A stretch of DNA of 64,000 bases from Streptomyces cucumeris (GCF_024295805.1 NZ_JANCLX010000014.1:121383-185382), one strand, 5' to 3'; shown: positions 22,612-30,578, numbered from the stretch's first letter. Numbers and translations are program-made. The notes: generated by a model not told the origin, from the sequence alone.

Positions 22612-22620
22612 GAGAAGGCC

Positions 22621-24138
22621 GTGAAGTTCACGGATGAGCAGCAGGCTGCCATCGACCTCTCTCTCAAGGGTGAATCCTTCAGCCTCGTGGCTCCCGCCGG
22701 ATCAGGGAAGAGTGCCACCGCCATTGGCATGGCAGGTGCACTCAGGGGGAAGCGTGTGCTCTACCTGGTCTACAACACTCAGGCCCGCAAGGATGCCGAA
22801 ATCAAGTTCAAGCAGGCAGGCATGGACTGGGTGGACGTCCGCACTACCAGTCAAATTGCCTGGCGCGAATACGCCAAGCATGGTAACTACAAGGACCGTA
22901 TGGCGCCTGGCGCACACACTGTCCGCGCAAAGGATGTCGCCACGCGCCTCGGTCTTGAGCCTGTGGACTTCGGGGGCAATGTTCTTCTTGACGGGTACAC
23001 CCAGGCGAAACTTGCGACAGACGCCATCGAGCGTTTCTGCAATTCAAATCGGACAAGGATCACCTACCGAGACGTCCCCCTGGTGATCCTCGGCGTCGAA
23101 CAGAGCGTCCTCGACGCTGCTCGCACGTACGTCGCAAAGTTGGCGTCGAAGATGTGGCGACGGGCCATCGAGCCGAATTCGAATCTCCGCTTCACTATGA
23201 ATTACGCCTTCAAGCTCATTGCCGAGGACGAAAACAAGAACTACCGCTATGACGTGATCCTGCTGGATGAAGCCCAGGACAGCAACGATGCGACCATGAA
23301 ATTTCTGGAGAACCAGAAGGGTGCTCAGGTCGTCCTGATCGGCGACCCCGCTCAGGCGATGTACGGATGGCGGGGGGCTACGGACCAGATCATGCAGTTC
23401 CCTGGCGAGCGGCTCTATCTCACCCAGAGCTTCCGCTTCGGTCCAGCCATTGCCGAAGAGGCGATGAAGCACCTCCCTCACACGGGCACGGGCGTCACCA
23501 TCCGAGGACTGGGCTCCATCGTGGACAAGGTGAGCGAGGGCGACATGCGAGATCCCGACGTGATCCTTGCACGCACCAACGCGGGGGTCATGGAGTGGGC
23601 CATGAGCTACCTCATGGCCAACAAGCGGGTGGCGCTGGTGAAGGACAGTCAGGCGATTCTCGATCTGGCGTATGCCGCCCTGTCCCTGATGAAGGGCGAG
23701 CGGCCCAGGAATATGGAGCTCAGCGGGTTCGAGTCCTGGGCCGAGCTGGTCGAGTATGCAGACGAGCCCGGTGGAGGTCACCTCAAGCCGCTGGTTCGAC
23801 TCGTGCAGGCGCATGGAGTGCACAAGCTGATCGACACCTGCAAAAAGCTCGTCCCCTACGATTCGCAGTATCCCCGGCATGACGTTGCGGTCTCGACCTG
23901 CCACAGCATCAAGGGGCTGGAGTGGGGCAGGGTACAGCTGGCCGATGATTTCTTCCGGCCGGATCCCCTCGAGAACCCCTCCACGGGAGAATGGGAACCG
24001 GGCCCCATCGACAAGAACGAAGCGATGATCCACTATGTCGGGGTGACTCGAGCTCAGAAGCATCTTGATCGTGGCGGTCTGGCGTGGATCGATGAGCACG
24101 TGGCGCCAGTCAAGCCCGACTACGTGAAGCATGGCTAG
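22621..24138 (+). CDS. UvrD/Rep-family superfamily 1 helicase
   Basis: GTG 22621 follows AGGAGAAGG. The 505-residue protein has the SF1A motifs in order: Q-motif FTDEQQAAIDL, Walker A APAGSGKS at 24-31, motif Ia, Walker B LLDEAQD, motif III GDPAQAMYGWRG, motif IV QSFRFG, motif V STCHSIKGLEWGRV and motif VI HYVGVTRAQ. It lacks the large 1B/2B insertions of UvrD (720 aa), so it is a compact phage-type ATP-dependent 3'-5' DNA helicase. A role in replication or recombination is expected. Confidence 0.92.
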   Translation: MKFTDEQQAAIDLSLKGESFSLVAPAGSGKSATAIGMAGALRGKRVLYLVYNTQARKDAEIKFKQAGMDWVDVRTTSQIAWREYAKHGNYKDRMAPGAHTVRAKDVATRLGLEPVDFGGNVLLDGYTQAKLATDAIERFCNSNRTRITYRDVPLVILGVEQSVLDAARTYVAKLASKMWRRAIEPNSNLRFTMNYAFKLIAEDENKNYRYDVILLDEAQDSNDATMKFLENQKGAQVVLIGDPAQAMYGWRGATDQIMQFPGERLYLTQSFRFGPAIAEEAMKHLPHTGTGVTIRGLGSIVDKVSEGDMRDPDVILARTNAGVMEWAMSYLMANKRVALVKDSQAILDLAYAALSLMKGERPRNMELSGFESWAELVEYADEPGGGHLKPLVRLVQAHGVHKLIDTCKKLVPYDSQYPRHDVAVSTCHSIKGLEWGRVQLADDFFRPDPLENPSTGEWEPGPIDKNEAMIHYVGVTRAQKHLDRGGLAWIDEHVAPVKPDYVKHG

Positions 24139-24643
24139 GCAGGACCGCCTCATAGCGGCGCTGGCGGAGTATCTTACGGACCTCCGCCAGCGCCGTTGGT
24201 GCATCCAGGAGGGGCATCGAGAGCGCTCCGGCTTGGAGTTCCTGCACGCGAAGCGTGAAGGCGTGGATGGCGTGGACGAGGTGATCGTGTCGGCCAGGCT
24301 GGGTGATCACGGCTCAGTTATGGTCCGTCGATACGTCCTCATGGCTCAGGAGCCCGAGTGGCGGCGTTGCGACCATCGCGCCCTCGAGGGGTACTTGCGG
24401 GAAGGTGCGAGCGGCCTGGAGCTGGGTGCGGCCCGTGCGAGGCCGACGATCTGCTCGTGTCGGCGGAAGGTTCACCGGTCGTCGAACCGGGCTCGTGCCT
24501 ACGCCGAAGATCTCGCCCTCCGGTACGGCAAGTCAGGCAGGCAGCGGCCCTATCGCTGCCCCGAGAACATTCGGGCCTTCCATCTCACGGCTCAAGAGCG
24601 CGGCAGTCGCAAGCTAATGCCCGACACCTACATCGATCCCTAA
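24131..24643 (+). CDS. Hypothetical protein with C-terminal Cys/Arg-rich motif
   Basis: ATG 24131 overlaps the helicase stop by 8 nt. The 170-residue protein has a helical N-terminal region and a C-terminal segment CSCRRKVHRSSNRARAYAEDL, then RPYRCPENIRAFHLT. This resembles short zinc-binding segments found at the end of many Streptomyces hypothetical proteins. No activity is known. Its coupling to the helicase suggests a link with DNA handling. Confidence 0.65.
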   Translation: MARQDRLIAALAEYLTDLRQRRWCIQEGHRERSGLEFLHAKREGVDGVDEVIVSARLGDHGSVMVRRYVLMAQEPEWRRCDHRALEGYLREGASGLELGAARARPTICSCRRKVHRSSNRARAYAEDLALRYGKSGRQRPYRCPENIRAFHLTAQERGSRKLMPDTYIDP

Positions 24644-24682
24644 GGGGAAGCGTGCGGTTCGAAGCATTCTGGAGGTTTGCTA

Positions 24683-25102
24683 ATGGAGTCACGATATAGA
24701 GTTTGGCGTCCGATCAGCGGTCGCATCGCCATCCGTATGCCTTATGCCCCAGGTAATCGAGCATGGCTCAAGGAAACATTAGGGGCTCGAATTCGACCCG
24801 AATGGGATAAGCCTAACAGGTGCTGGTGGGTGGCTCGAAATCACTTCGGCGCAGTCGTGGAAGCCCTTCGCGACAGGCTCGGCCGAATTGACGTTTATGT
24901 GGACTTCAGGAGCGTGGAGCGCTGCGACACCCGCTGCAAGAAGGCCCGTAGTCGAGAATGCACTTGCTGCTGCCTTGGTAAGCATCACGGCGGAGAAGGT
25001 ATCACTTACGGATGGAAAATTGTAGGGGATACCACCGAGGTCAGATCCACGGAAATCTTGACGCGTCACTTCACTGTCATCCGAGCGAGTAGGGAAAGGT
25101 AA
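24683..25102 (+). CDS. Hypothetical protein with Cys cluster
   Basis: ATG 24683 follows CTGGAGG. The 139-residue product has a beta/alpha N-terminal part with RVWRPISGRIAIRMPYAPG. After that comes the cluster CDTRCKKARSRECTCCCLGK and HHGG, a Cys pattern that recurs in Streptomyces phage and plasmid proteins and probably binds zinc. A strand-rich end with a WKIVGDTTEVRS motif follows. The function is unknown. Confidence 0.7.
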   Translation: MESRYRVWRPISGRIAIRMPYAPGNRAWLKETLGARIRPEWDKPNRCWWVARNHFGAVVEALRDRLGRIDVYVDFRSVERCDTRCKKARSRECTCCCLGKHHGGEGITYGWKIVGDTTEVRSTEILTRHFTVIRASRER

Positions 25103-25106
25103 GGGG

Positions 25107-25337
25107 ATGAACGGTGAACTGCCGACATCTATGAAGAATGCCATGGATGACATCGACGTAACCTGCGAATTTAACAACATCGCCAAACAAGCCTTGTGTG
25201 CGCAACGAGCCGTTGAGGAGATCACGATGGCCCACCAGGTGGCGACGCAGGATGTGGCTGCGGCGATCCAGGCTGCAACTGTGGCGCTGGAGGACCTCCT
25301 CGCGGCCCTGCGCAAAAACGGCAAGGAAGAGGGATGA
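25107..25337 (+). CDS. Small helical protein
   Basis: ATG 25107 follows GAAAGGTAAGGGG. The 76-residue product is one long helical region with hydrophobic heptads (VATQDVAAAIQAATVALEDL), so it may dimerise as a coiled coil. It lies directly before the Lsr2-like gene and is likely co-transcribed. No family is recognised. Confidence 0.6.
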   Translation: MNGELPTSMKNAMDDIDVTCEFNNIAKQALCAQRAVEEITMAHQVATQDVAAAIQAATVALEDLLAALRKNGKEEG

Positions 25338-25340
25338 ATC

Positions 25341-25568
25341 GTGACTCAAAAGGTTGAAACCGAACTTACCGATGACCTCGACGGCGGTCGGGCGGACGAG
25401 ACTGTGACGTTTGCCCTGGGTGGCGAGTGCTACGAAATTGTCCTCGCCACCGCAAATGCCGACAGGCTTCGAGATGCGCTGGAGCCGTATATTGCAGCGG
25501 GTCGTCGGGTGCGGAAGAACGGTAAACGTGCATTGAATAAGAGGCGGTCCACCCCAGGTAACCGCTAG
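25341..25568 (+). CDS. Truncated Lsr2-like protein (dimerisation domain only)
   Basis: GTG 25341 follows GGAAGAGGG. Residues 1-57 match the N-terminal oligomerisation domain of the actinobacterial xenogeneic silencer Lsr2: KVETELTDDLDGG-ADETVTF, then YEI, LATANADRLRDALEPYIAAGRRV. The C-terminal DNA-binding domain with the RGR AT-hook (Lsr2 is about 110 aa) is missing. A short basic tail (KNGKRALNKRRS) ends the 75-residue protein. A dimerisation-only form should mix with host Lsr2 and could either poison or recruit its filaments. This is the best candidate here for an anti-silencing factor. The homology is seen in sequence; the effect is inference. Confidence 0.88.
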   Translation: MTQKVETELTDDLDGGRADETVTFALGGECYEIVLATANADRLRDALEPYIAAGRRVRKNGKRALNKRRSTPGNR

Positions 25569-25592
25569 GGCGAACGAGAGGGAGGAGAGACT

Positions 25593-26213
25593 TTGACTGC
25601 GACAAATCTAACCCCAGATCAAATAGAAGAGCTACGCAAACGTGCCCAGCGTGAGGCCGGTCCATTCGTCGACCCCCACCTGGTTCATCGCATCATTGTT
25701 CACAACTCGGAATGGGCATCCGAGATTCTCGGCCGCCCATTTCCAGGCGCCCGTCGCCTACCCTGGCGAGAGCTCTATTTGCTACATCTCGCCTCGCAGG
25801 CTGAGCCGAACCCGCCTCCTCCACCCCGGAAATCGGCGGCCGAGGCGCGAGCCCGGGAAGAGCTGCGACAGGCCGGGGAAAAGCGGGCGCAAGCTCATGA
25901 GCAGGAGATACTCAACTGGAAGGAACTGGCAGCAGCCCTGCCGGTTCCCGTGGAGGTCCGGCACAACTACACATCCCACCGGCACCTGGGGCACTACCAG
26001 CAGGGCGCTGACCACATCTATCTGCTGGAAGAACTGAAGGTCGGTCGCCTGCATCGGCCCGCCCGTGAGGTCTTGTGCTGGACGCCGTCCCGCGCGAAGG
26101 ATTTAAGGGAGTTCCCCGAGAAGGCCACTGATGGCCGCACTCCAAGCTGTAGGGCATGCCTGAAAACCGCTCGACTGATCGCCGACCGAGTGCAACGACC
26201 CCGGAAAGGGTGA
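25593..26213 (+). CDS. Hypothetical protein
   Basis: TTG 25593 follows GAGGGAGGAGAGAC, the strongest site nearby. The 206-residue product has a helical N-terminal region, a Pro-rich break (PNPPPPPRKSA), a charged coiled-coil stretch and a C-terminal beta/Cys part (HNYTSHRHLGHYQQGADHIY, then VLCWTPS and CRACLK). The CRACLK and CW pair suggests a zinc site. The protein resembles small Streptomyces phage proteins of unknown function. Confidence 0.6.
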   Translation: MTATNLTPDQIEELRKRAQREAGPFVDPHLVHRIIVHNSEWASEILGRPFPGARRLPWRELYLLHLASQAEPNPPPPPRKSAAEARAREELRQAGEKRAQAHEQEILNWKELAAALPVPVEVRHNYTSHRHLGHYQQGADHIYLLEELKVGRLHRPAREVLCWTPSRAKDLREFPEKATDGRTPSCRACLKTARLIADRVQRPRKG

Positions 26214-26220
26214 GGAGCGA

Positions 26221-26502
26221 GTGGCCGCCAAATGGAACGGAAAATCCCTGCATCAGCTCACCCAGAAGCAGAAGCGCATAGACGGACTCACGGTAGCCCT
26301 GCATGAACTATCAAATCTGCTGAACGAGGCCCAGAAGGATCACCTCAGTGAACTGGGTCGGATTCTCGACAGAGGCCCGGATGACATCGTGGTGGGTAAT
26401 TGGGGGTGCGGCGACTCCCCGATCGGTCTGTGCGTATACAGCGCGGCTCTGGGCGGCGAAGACGAGTGCCTACTCTGTGGAGAGCCCAGCGAGCGCAAGT
26501 AG
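26221..26502 (+). CDS. Small hypothetical protein with C-terminal Cys pair
   Basis: GTG 26221 is preceded by GTGAGGAG. The 93-residue product is helical to about residue 50 and ends with WGCGDSPIGLCVYSA and CLLCGEP, four Cys that could form a zinc knuckle. It is part of the plus-strand early operon, 8 nt after the gene before it. Confidence 0.55.
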   Translation: MAAKWNGKSLHQLTQKQKRIDGLTVALHELSNLLNEAQKDHLSELGRILDRGPDDIVVGNWGCGDSPIGLCVYSAALGGEDECLLCGEPSERK

Positions 26503-26522
26503 AGGAAAACCAAGGAGGAGAG

Positions 26523-27155
26523 ATGAAGATATTTCACCCGAGTTTCACGTTTGTGTATATTGACGCCGAGTTCACTCCGGACGACCCTTCACCGAGTGGC
26601 CTCGTGTCCCTGGCCTTGCACTCGGAGCGCGGTACCTCCTACGTGGTGAATTCCGAAACCGACGGTGAATCGTTCTGTTCCGTCGAGTTTCGCAGGAATC
26701 ACATATGGTCGAAACTCCCGCTGAGTGCCGACGGCACCTTGAATCTCGATCACCCTGACGTCATGCCCTATGCGGCAATTGAGCAGTCCGCCAATGCATA
26801 CTTCTATGAATTGACCGAGGGGGAGGACTATCGGAAGCATGTCGGACTTATCGCCGACCATGGGACACAGGATGTCCAGCGCCTTCATGACCTTTTTGGG
26901 AATGACTGGCAGGGGGTCATGCCCAAGTGGATTCCTCGATTCCTCTTCCAGGACTTGGCCACCCTGAAAGACCTGGCCGGTGTCGAGGAGGGGGCATTGT
27001 CGCTTCCCGGTGGCGAGCTCCTTCCTGTAAACAGCCCGGAGAAGGCACATCACGCCCTGAGGGATGCCGAGTACGACCGCGTGCTCCACGAGTTCCTGAT
27101 GGAGCACTCACGGGCTGTGCGCGTAGCCAGCGGAGTCGAGCGCTTGTCGAGCTGA
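26523..27155 (+). CDS. DEDDh-type 3'-5' exonuclease (Rv2179c-like)
   Basis: ATG 26523 follows GAGGAGAG. The 210-residue protein begins with the Exo I motif VYIDAEFT (Asp and Glu metal ligands), has an Exo II Asp and ends with the Exo III motif HHALRDAEYDRVL with the His of the DEDDh class. The layout fits the exoribonuclease-like family typified by Rv2179c (phage RNase T-like). The substrate, RNA or ssDNA, cannot be told. It lies between small early genes and RNase H. Confidence 0.82.
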   Translation: MKIFHPSFTFVYIDAEFTPDDPSPSGLVSLALHSERGTSYVVNSETDGESFCSVEFRRNHIWSKLPLSADGTLNLDHPDVMPYAAIEQSANAYFYELTEGEDYRKHVGLIADHGTQDVQRLHDLFGNDWQGVMPKWIPRFLFQDLATLKDLAGVEEGALSLPGGELLPVNSPEKAHHALRDAEYDRVLHEFLMEHSRAVRVASGVERLSS

Positions 27156-27292
27156 AATCCACGAAGGACGTGAAGTCGAGCAAGTCGACGCAGCCGGAGG
27201 CGGGGATGGTGCGCCCCTGGCTGCGTCGGTGGCATTGAAGGGCAAATCGCGGAATAGGCCGAGGGTGGCCTGGGTGGGAAGAGGGGGCGCGC
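27156..27292. other. Short gap with overlapping minor frames
   Basis: A 22-codon frame at 27171-27239 and an overlapping frame from 27229 were considered. Neither has a good site, and the second overlaps the RNase H gene. I see no firm gene or promoter. Confidence 0.4.
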
Positions 27293-27886
27293 ATGGCGCG
27301 CGAGAGCTGGACTATGCATGGCGAGGTCAACCCGGGAGGGGCGGCGACGCGACGGATCATCGTGGCCACCGATGCAGCCGTTGCGGATCGACACATGGCT
27401 ATGGCGTATGTGGCGAGCGACGGCCGGTATGGACTGTCCTTCCATCCATATCAGGGGCACATCAGCGGAACGCATCGAACCGACGTGGCCGAGTTGCGGG
27501 CGATCATGTTCGCGCTGGAGCGCGTCTTTGACGGGAGGGAATCCCGGCCGGTGCGTGTGCTCACGGATAGTCGGAATGCCCTGGCGTACGTGACCGACTG
27601 GAAGGCGGGTGAAGATCGCATGCCTCCCGGTTACGACATTGGTCTTCGATCCCGTGGCCTCCAGCCAACCTTGATCGCCCTGTCGCGCAAGGTGCTCCGC
27701 CACCAGATGATCACTGTTCGGCTCGTACGAGGCCATGCAGGTCATCCACTCAACGAGACGGCCGACTCCCTGGCCAAGCTCGGCCTCCGTACTCTGCGCG
27801 GCTGGTGCGGCACGACTGAAGCCCGGAGCTTGGCGCACCAGTGGGTCACGCGTGGCCTCCTGGACTGCATGGAGAAGGGTCCGTAG
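27293..27886 (+). CDS. RNase HI-like protein
   Basis: ATG 27293 follows AGAGGGGGCGCGC. The 197-residue protein carries the four acidic residues of RNase H in order: IIVATDAAV, DVAELRAIMFAL, VLTDSRNAL and NETADSLAKLGL, the last preceded by RGHAGHPLNE as in RNase HI. It would cut RNA in RNA-DNA hybrids, for instance replication primers. The C-terminal 30 residues extend beyond the usual domain. It is followed by a gap with a promoter for the next gene. Confidence 0.88.
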   Translation: MARESWTMHGEVNPGGAATRRIIVATDAAVADRHMAMAYVASDGRYGLSFHPYQGHISGTHRTDVAELRAIMFALERVFDGRESRPVRVLTDSRNALAYVTDWKAGEDRMPPGYDIGLRSRGLQPTLIALSRKVLRHQMITVRLVRGHAGHPLNETADSLAKLGLRTLRGWCGTTEARSLAHQWVTRGLLDCMEKGP

Positions 27887-27958
27887 CGCCCTCGGCGAGC
27901 CCATACCCCTCGTTGCTCAGGCGAAGTGACTCCCGCCTGACCTGCGTCATCTCTAAAA

Positions 27959-27995
27959 TCTGCGATTGTTTCGCAGAAAATCGTCATGGCATGCT
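27959..27995 (+). promoter_or_regulatory. Promoter with inverted repeat over the -35
   Basis: TTGTTT (27966-27971) and CATGCT (27990-27995) are 18 bp apart. TCTGCGA at 27959-27965 and TCGCAGA at 27971-27977 form a perfect 7-bp inverted repeat around the -35, a likely operator. The sequence differs from GGCCTAGGCC, so it points to a second regulator. Confidence 0.65.
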
Positions 27996-28050
27996 AGAGT
28001 TGTGTCAACGAACCTCGGGAACGGGGTTCGACGGAGAGGAGAAGAGTGCT

Positions 28051-28740
28051 GTGCCTGGCACCCTGTACGTCAATCTGCGAAGCAACTCCCTCGTCGAGAC
28101 CTTCGACGAGGGCTCGGCGAGTTTCGTTATCGCCACGGTGACGGAAGAAGGCCACGGTCGGCGGCGCCGAGTTCGTGCGGCATCGTTTCACGGCAACTAT
28201 CTGGCCAGGGATGGTCGACCCCATACTTCGGGGTACGTTCCCGTGAATACACTTCCGGGTGATCACCCCTATGCGATGAAGACGGAGATGGGTCGCATGG
28301 AAATCCTTGAGCATCTCGACGACATGAGTAACGCCGAGCTTGCCCGCCTGATTTTCGAACAGGAACGAGTGGCGGCAGAAGCGAAGGCCCTGGTGGATCG
28401 GGCAAAGGTCGTCGCAAAGAGTCGCCGCAAGGAGGTAGGCATCGAGGTTCACGGAAACGTGACCTTCGCCTTCACGGCAGGGAAGAAGTTTGATGCCAAG
28501 ACGGCAGCGCGCCATCTGTCACCTCAGCAGCTCCTGGAAATCTCGGTCCCAAAGCCGGATGCTAACCAGGCCAAGAAGGTTCTGGGTGAGAACTCTGAAC
28601 TGTATAAGAAGTGCCAGAAGGATAACGGCTACACCTTGACGGTGCGTGAGACTACGGACGATGACCGTCTGGCCGTTCTTGCGACAAGCACCCCTCGCAT
28701 CAGCGACGAGGAGTTCGAGATCGTCGAATCACCGGCCTGA
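28051..28740 (+). CDS. Hypothetical protein with helical charged middle
   Basis: GTG 28051 follows GAGAGGAGAAGAG. The 229-residue product has a beta-rich N-terminal third (PGTLYVNLRSNSLVETF), a coiled-coil stretch (NAELARLIFEQERVAAEAKAL) and a basic C-terminal domain with KSRRKEVGIEVHGNVTFAFT. The same pattern occurs in actinophage proteins of the replication region; a nucleic-acid role is possible. It has its own promoter and two terminators follow it. Confidence 0.6.
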   Translation: MPGTLYVNLRSNSLVETFDEGSASFVIATVTEEGHGRRRRVRAASFHGNYLARDGRPHTSGYVPVNTLPGDHPYAMKTEMGRMEILEHLDDMSNAELARLIFEQERVAAEAKALVDRAKVVAKSRRKEVGIEVHGNVTFAFTAGKKFDAKTAARHLSPQQLLEISVPKPDANQAKKVLGENSELYKKCQKDNGYTLTVRETTDDDRLAVLATSTPRISDEEFEIVESPA

Positions 28741-28758
28741 CCTGGCGACGGCTCCTCA

Positions 28759-28796
28759 CCAGCAAGCCCCGAGGCGTCACCCTCGGGGCTTGCTGG
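28759..28796 (+). terminator. Hairpin terminator
   Basis: CCAGCAAGCCCCGAGG pairs with CCTCGGGGCTTGCTGG around CGTCAC, a perfect 16-bp stem. Confidence 0.92.
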
Positions 28797-28868
28797 CCCC
28801 CGAAATGGCCTTCGTGTCGATCGACGGTTACACGCCGCTCGAGGCCCTGGGTCCAGTGAAAGGGGTGC

Positions 28869-28915
28869 ATGAAAAACGGACCCGTGCGATCCCCTAAGCA
28901 CGAGCCCGTTTTCAT
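28869..28915 (+). terminator. Second hairpin in the same gap
   Basis: ATGAAAAACGG and CCGTGC pair with GCACG and CCCGTTTTCAT with a mismatch and a bulge. It begins 72 bp after the first hairpin and ends 14 bp before the next start, so it might regulate translation of the glycosyltransferase instead of ending transcription. Confidence 0.6.
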
Positions 28916-28929
28916 GTCAGGATACTCCT

Positions 28930-29649
28930 GTGAGCGAGATTGCCGTACTGATTCCCTATGGAAACGAAACGCCCTGGCGTCGGCGGGCTCTCGATTACAC
29001 CCTGTCCTGGTATGCCGAAAACCTGGAAAACCCCCGAACGGTAATAGGGTTCGGCTCCAACCCCTGGTGCAAGGCCACTGCCGTGGCTGACGCCCTCGCC
29101 AGGTCCACTGAGTCAGTGATCATTGTTGCCGACGCAGACTGCGTCAGCCCCGGGGTCAAGCAAGCAGTGCGAATTGTCCAACAGGGCGCGAACTGGGCAA
29201 TGCCACACCTCAAGGTGTACCGCATGAGCCCAAAGGCAACCGAGCGCATCCATGAAGGAGTAGAACCCGGCTCTCTCACGGGACAGAACATCTGGTTGGA
29301 CCAGAGTCCATATAAGGGGTACGAGGGCGGTGGCATCACTGTCCTGCGGAGAGATGCCTACCTGGATTGCCCGCTCGACCCTGCATTCACGGGGTGGGGC
29401 CAAGAGGATGAAGCGTGGGCAACGGCCCTGAACGGCCTGCACGGTGCCCCCTGGCGCGGCGCAGCACCCTTGTATCACCTGTGGCACGAGAAGCCCGCCC
29501 GGATGACCAGGTATGCCGGATCCGCAGACTCGCTGGCCCGCCTCCAGCAATACAAGATGGCACGCACTCACGAGGACTGGTCCAACTTGCTGAAGGAGGC
29601 GCGAAGTTGCGCCCAAAGAGGTGGCAGTCGCTATAGGGTTGCGATATGA
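28930..29649 (+). CDS. GT-A fold glycosyltransferase
   Basis: GTG 28930 follows a weak AGGATA site. The 239-residue product has the layout of a family 2/27-like glycosyltransferase: an N-terminal strand with IAVLIPYGNET, the metal-binding ADADCVSPG (DxD) at about residue 75, and GWGQEDEAW, the acceptor/catalytic motif of galactosyl- and GalNAc-transferase-like enzymes. No membrane anchor is seen. The enzyme sits among replication genes and its stop overlaps the nuclease gene. The target could be DNA (modified bases), a host surface sugar or the virion; none is shown. Confidence 0.78.
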   Translation: MSEIAVLIPYGNETPWRRRALDYTLSWYAENLENPRTVIGFGSNPWCKATAVADALARSTESVIIVADADCVSPGVKQAVRIVQQGANWAMPHLKVYRMSPKATERIHEGVEPGSLTGQNIWLDQSPYKGYEGGGITVLRRDAYLDCPLDPAFTGWGQEDEAWATALNGLHGAPWRGAAPLYHLWHEKPARMTRYAGSADSLARLQQYKMARTHEDWSNLLKEARSCAQRGGSRYRVAI

Positions 29650-30494
29650 CAGCAGAAACCCAGGAAAATATTCGCAACTTTGTCGAAGGGGTCGCAGTAG
29701 CGGCGATCACCGCCCCCTCCAAGCGCGACAAGCAAGAAGCCCCCGGGCCGTCCGACCTGGCATCAAAGTGCGACGTGTGCGTGGCCAACAGCATCGCCTC
29801 CTACCTCGGCCGAGGAGAGAAGCGCAGGAACGGCTTCAGCCTCAAGGCATGGGTGGGTACTGCGGTTCACGAGAAGCTCGAGCGTGACCTGCCGCTGGTG
29901 TACCCCCGTGCCGAACGGGAGATCGAGGTGAAGATCGGCGACATCCCTGGCATCGGTCCGGTGGTTGGCCACATCGACACCTTCTTTCCTGAGAAGCAAA
30001 CCGTCAACGACTGGAAAACGGCAGACCTGAAGAACATCCAGAAGTACAAGACTCAGGCGGGCCCGGGTGCCTACACCCTGGGGCTCACGGTTCAGGAGCG
30101 AGCCGAACTGGAGAACCTGAAGGAGCGTGACCGACTTGGCACGCTTGCCGCCGACGACGTCAACATGTTCCGACTGATTTCCCTGATGGCCCGCACCGAA
30201 GAACACTCGGGCGGTGTCCCCATCGACTACATCGGTCAGACGATGCTGTATCTGCTCGGCCTCCGAAGGATGGGACGTGAGGCTAAGTACGCCACTCTCA
30301 CGTTCATCCCGCGTGACAGCAACAACCTCGCAGACATCTGGGTCACGTCCTGCGAGTACCGCCCCGAGGTGGCTGAGGGGGTTCTCCGGAGGGCCACTCA
30401 CCTGGCCCGCGTCGTTCAGGCCGGACGAGTAGCTGATCTTGAGCCGCACCCCGAGTGCTTCCCGTGTGTGATTCGGCCTAGGCTGTCTCGCTAA
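29646..30494 (+). CDS. Cas4-like/RecB-family PD-(D/E)XK exonuclease
   Basis: ATG 29646 overlaps the preceding stop (ATGA). The 282-residue protein has Cys 42 and 45 (KCDVC) and Cys at about 271 and 274 (ECFPC), the ligands of an Fe-S cluster in Cas4-type nucleases. Between them is the nuclease core: GTAVHEKLERDL, VGHIDTFF, DWKTAD (the D-(D/E)XK signature) and QTMLYLLGL (QxxxY). It probably resects DNA ends and makes 3' tails for the RecT-like protein that follows. The 3' end of the gene contains the operator GGCCTAGGCT that serves the next gene. Confidence 0.88.
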   Translation: MTAETQENIRNFVEGVAVAAITAPSKRDKQEAPGPSDLASKCDVCVANSIASYLGRGEKRRNGFSLKAWVGTAVHEKLERDLPLVYPRAEREIEVKIGDIPGIGPVVGHIDTFFPEKQTVNDWKTADLKNIQKYKTQAGPGAYTLGLTVQERAELENLKERDRLGTLAADDVNMFRLISLMARTEEHSGGVPIDYIGQTMLYLLGLRRMGREAKYATLTFIPRDSNNLADIWVTSCEYRPEVAEGVLRRATHLARVVQAGRVADLEPHPECFPCVIRPRLSR

Positions 30495-30507
30495 ATAATG
30501 GTATGCT
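30475..30507 (+). promoter_or_regulatory. GGCCTAGGCT operator and TATGCT box before recT (site 7)
   Basis: GGCCTAGGCT (30475-30484) overlaps the last codons of the nuclease gene. TATGCT at 30502-30507 matches the -10 of the other sites, and AATAAT just before it is an alternative -10 with TTCGGC as -35. The spacing of operator to -10 is wider than elsewhere. It lies 72 bp before the RecT-like start. Confidence 0.6.
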
Positions 30508-30578
30508 GGAGGCACAAGAACGAGTGAGGATAGAGCACTAAAAACGAGCAGCTCGAGCATGAGAGATGGAGAGTGCGC

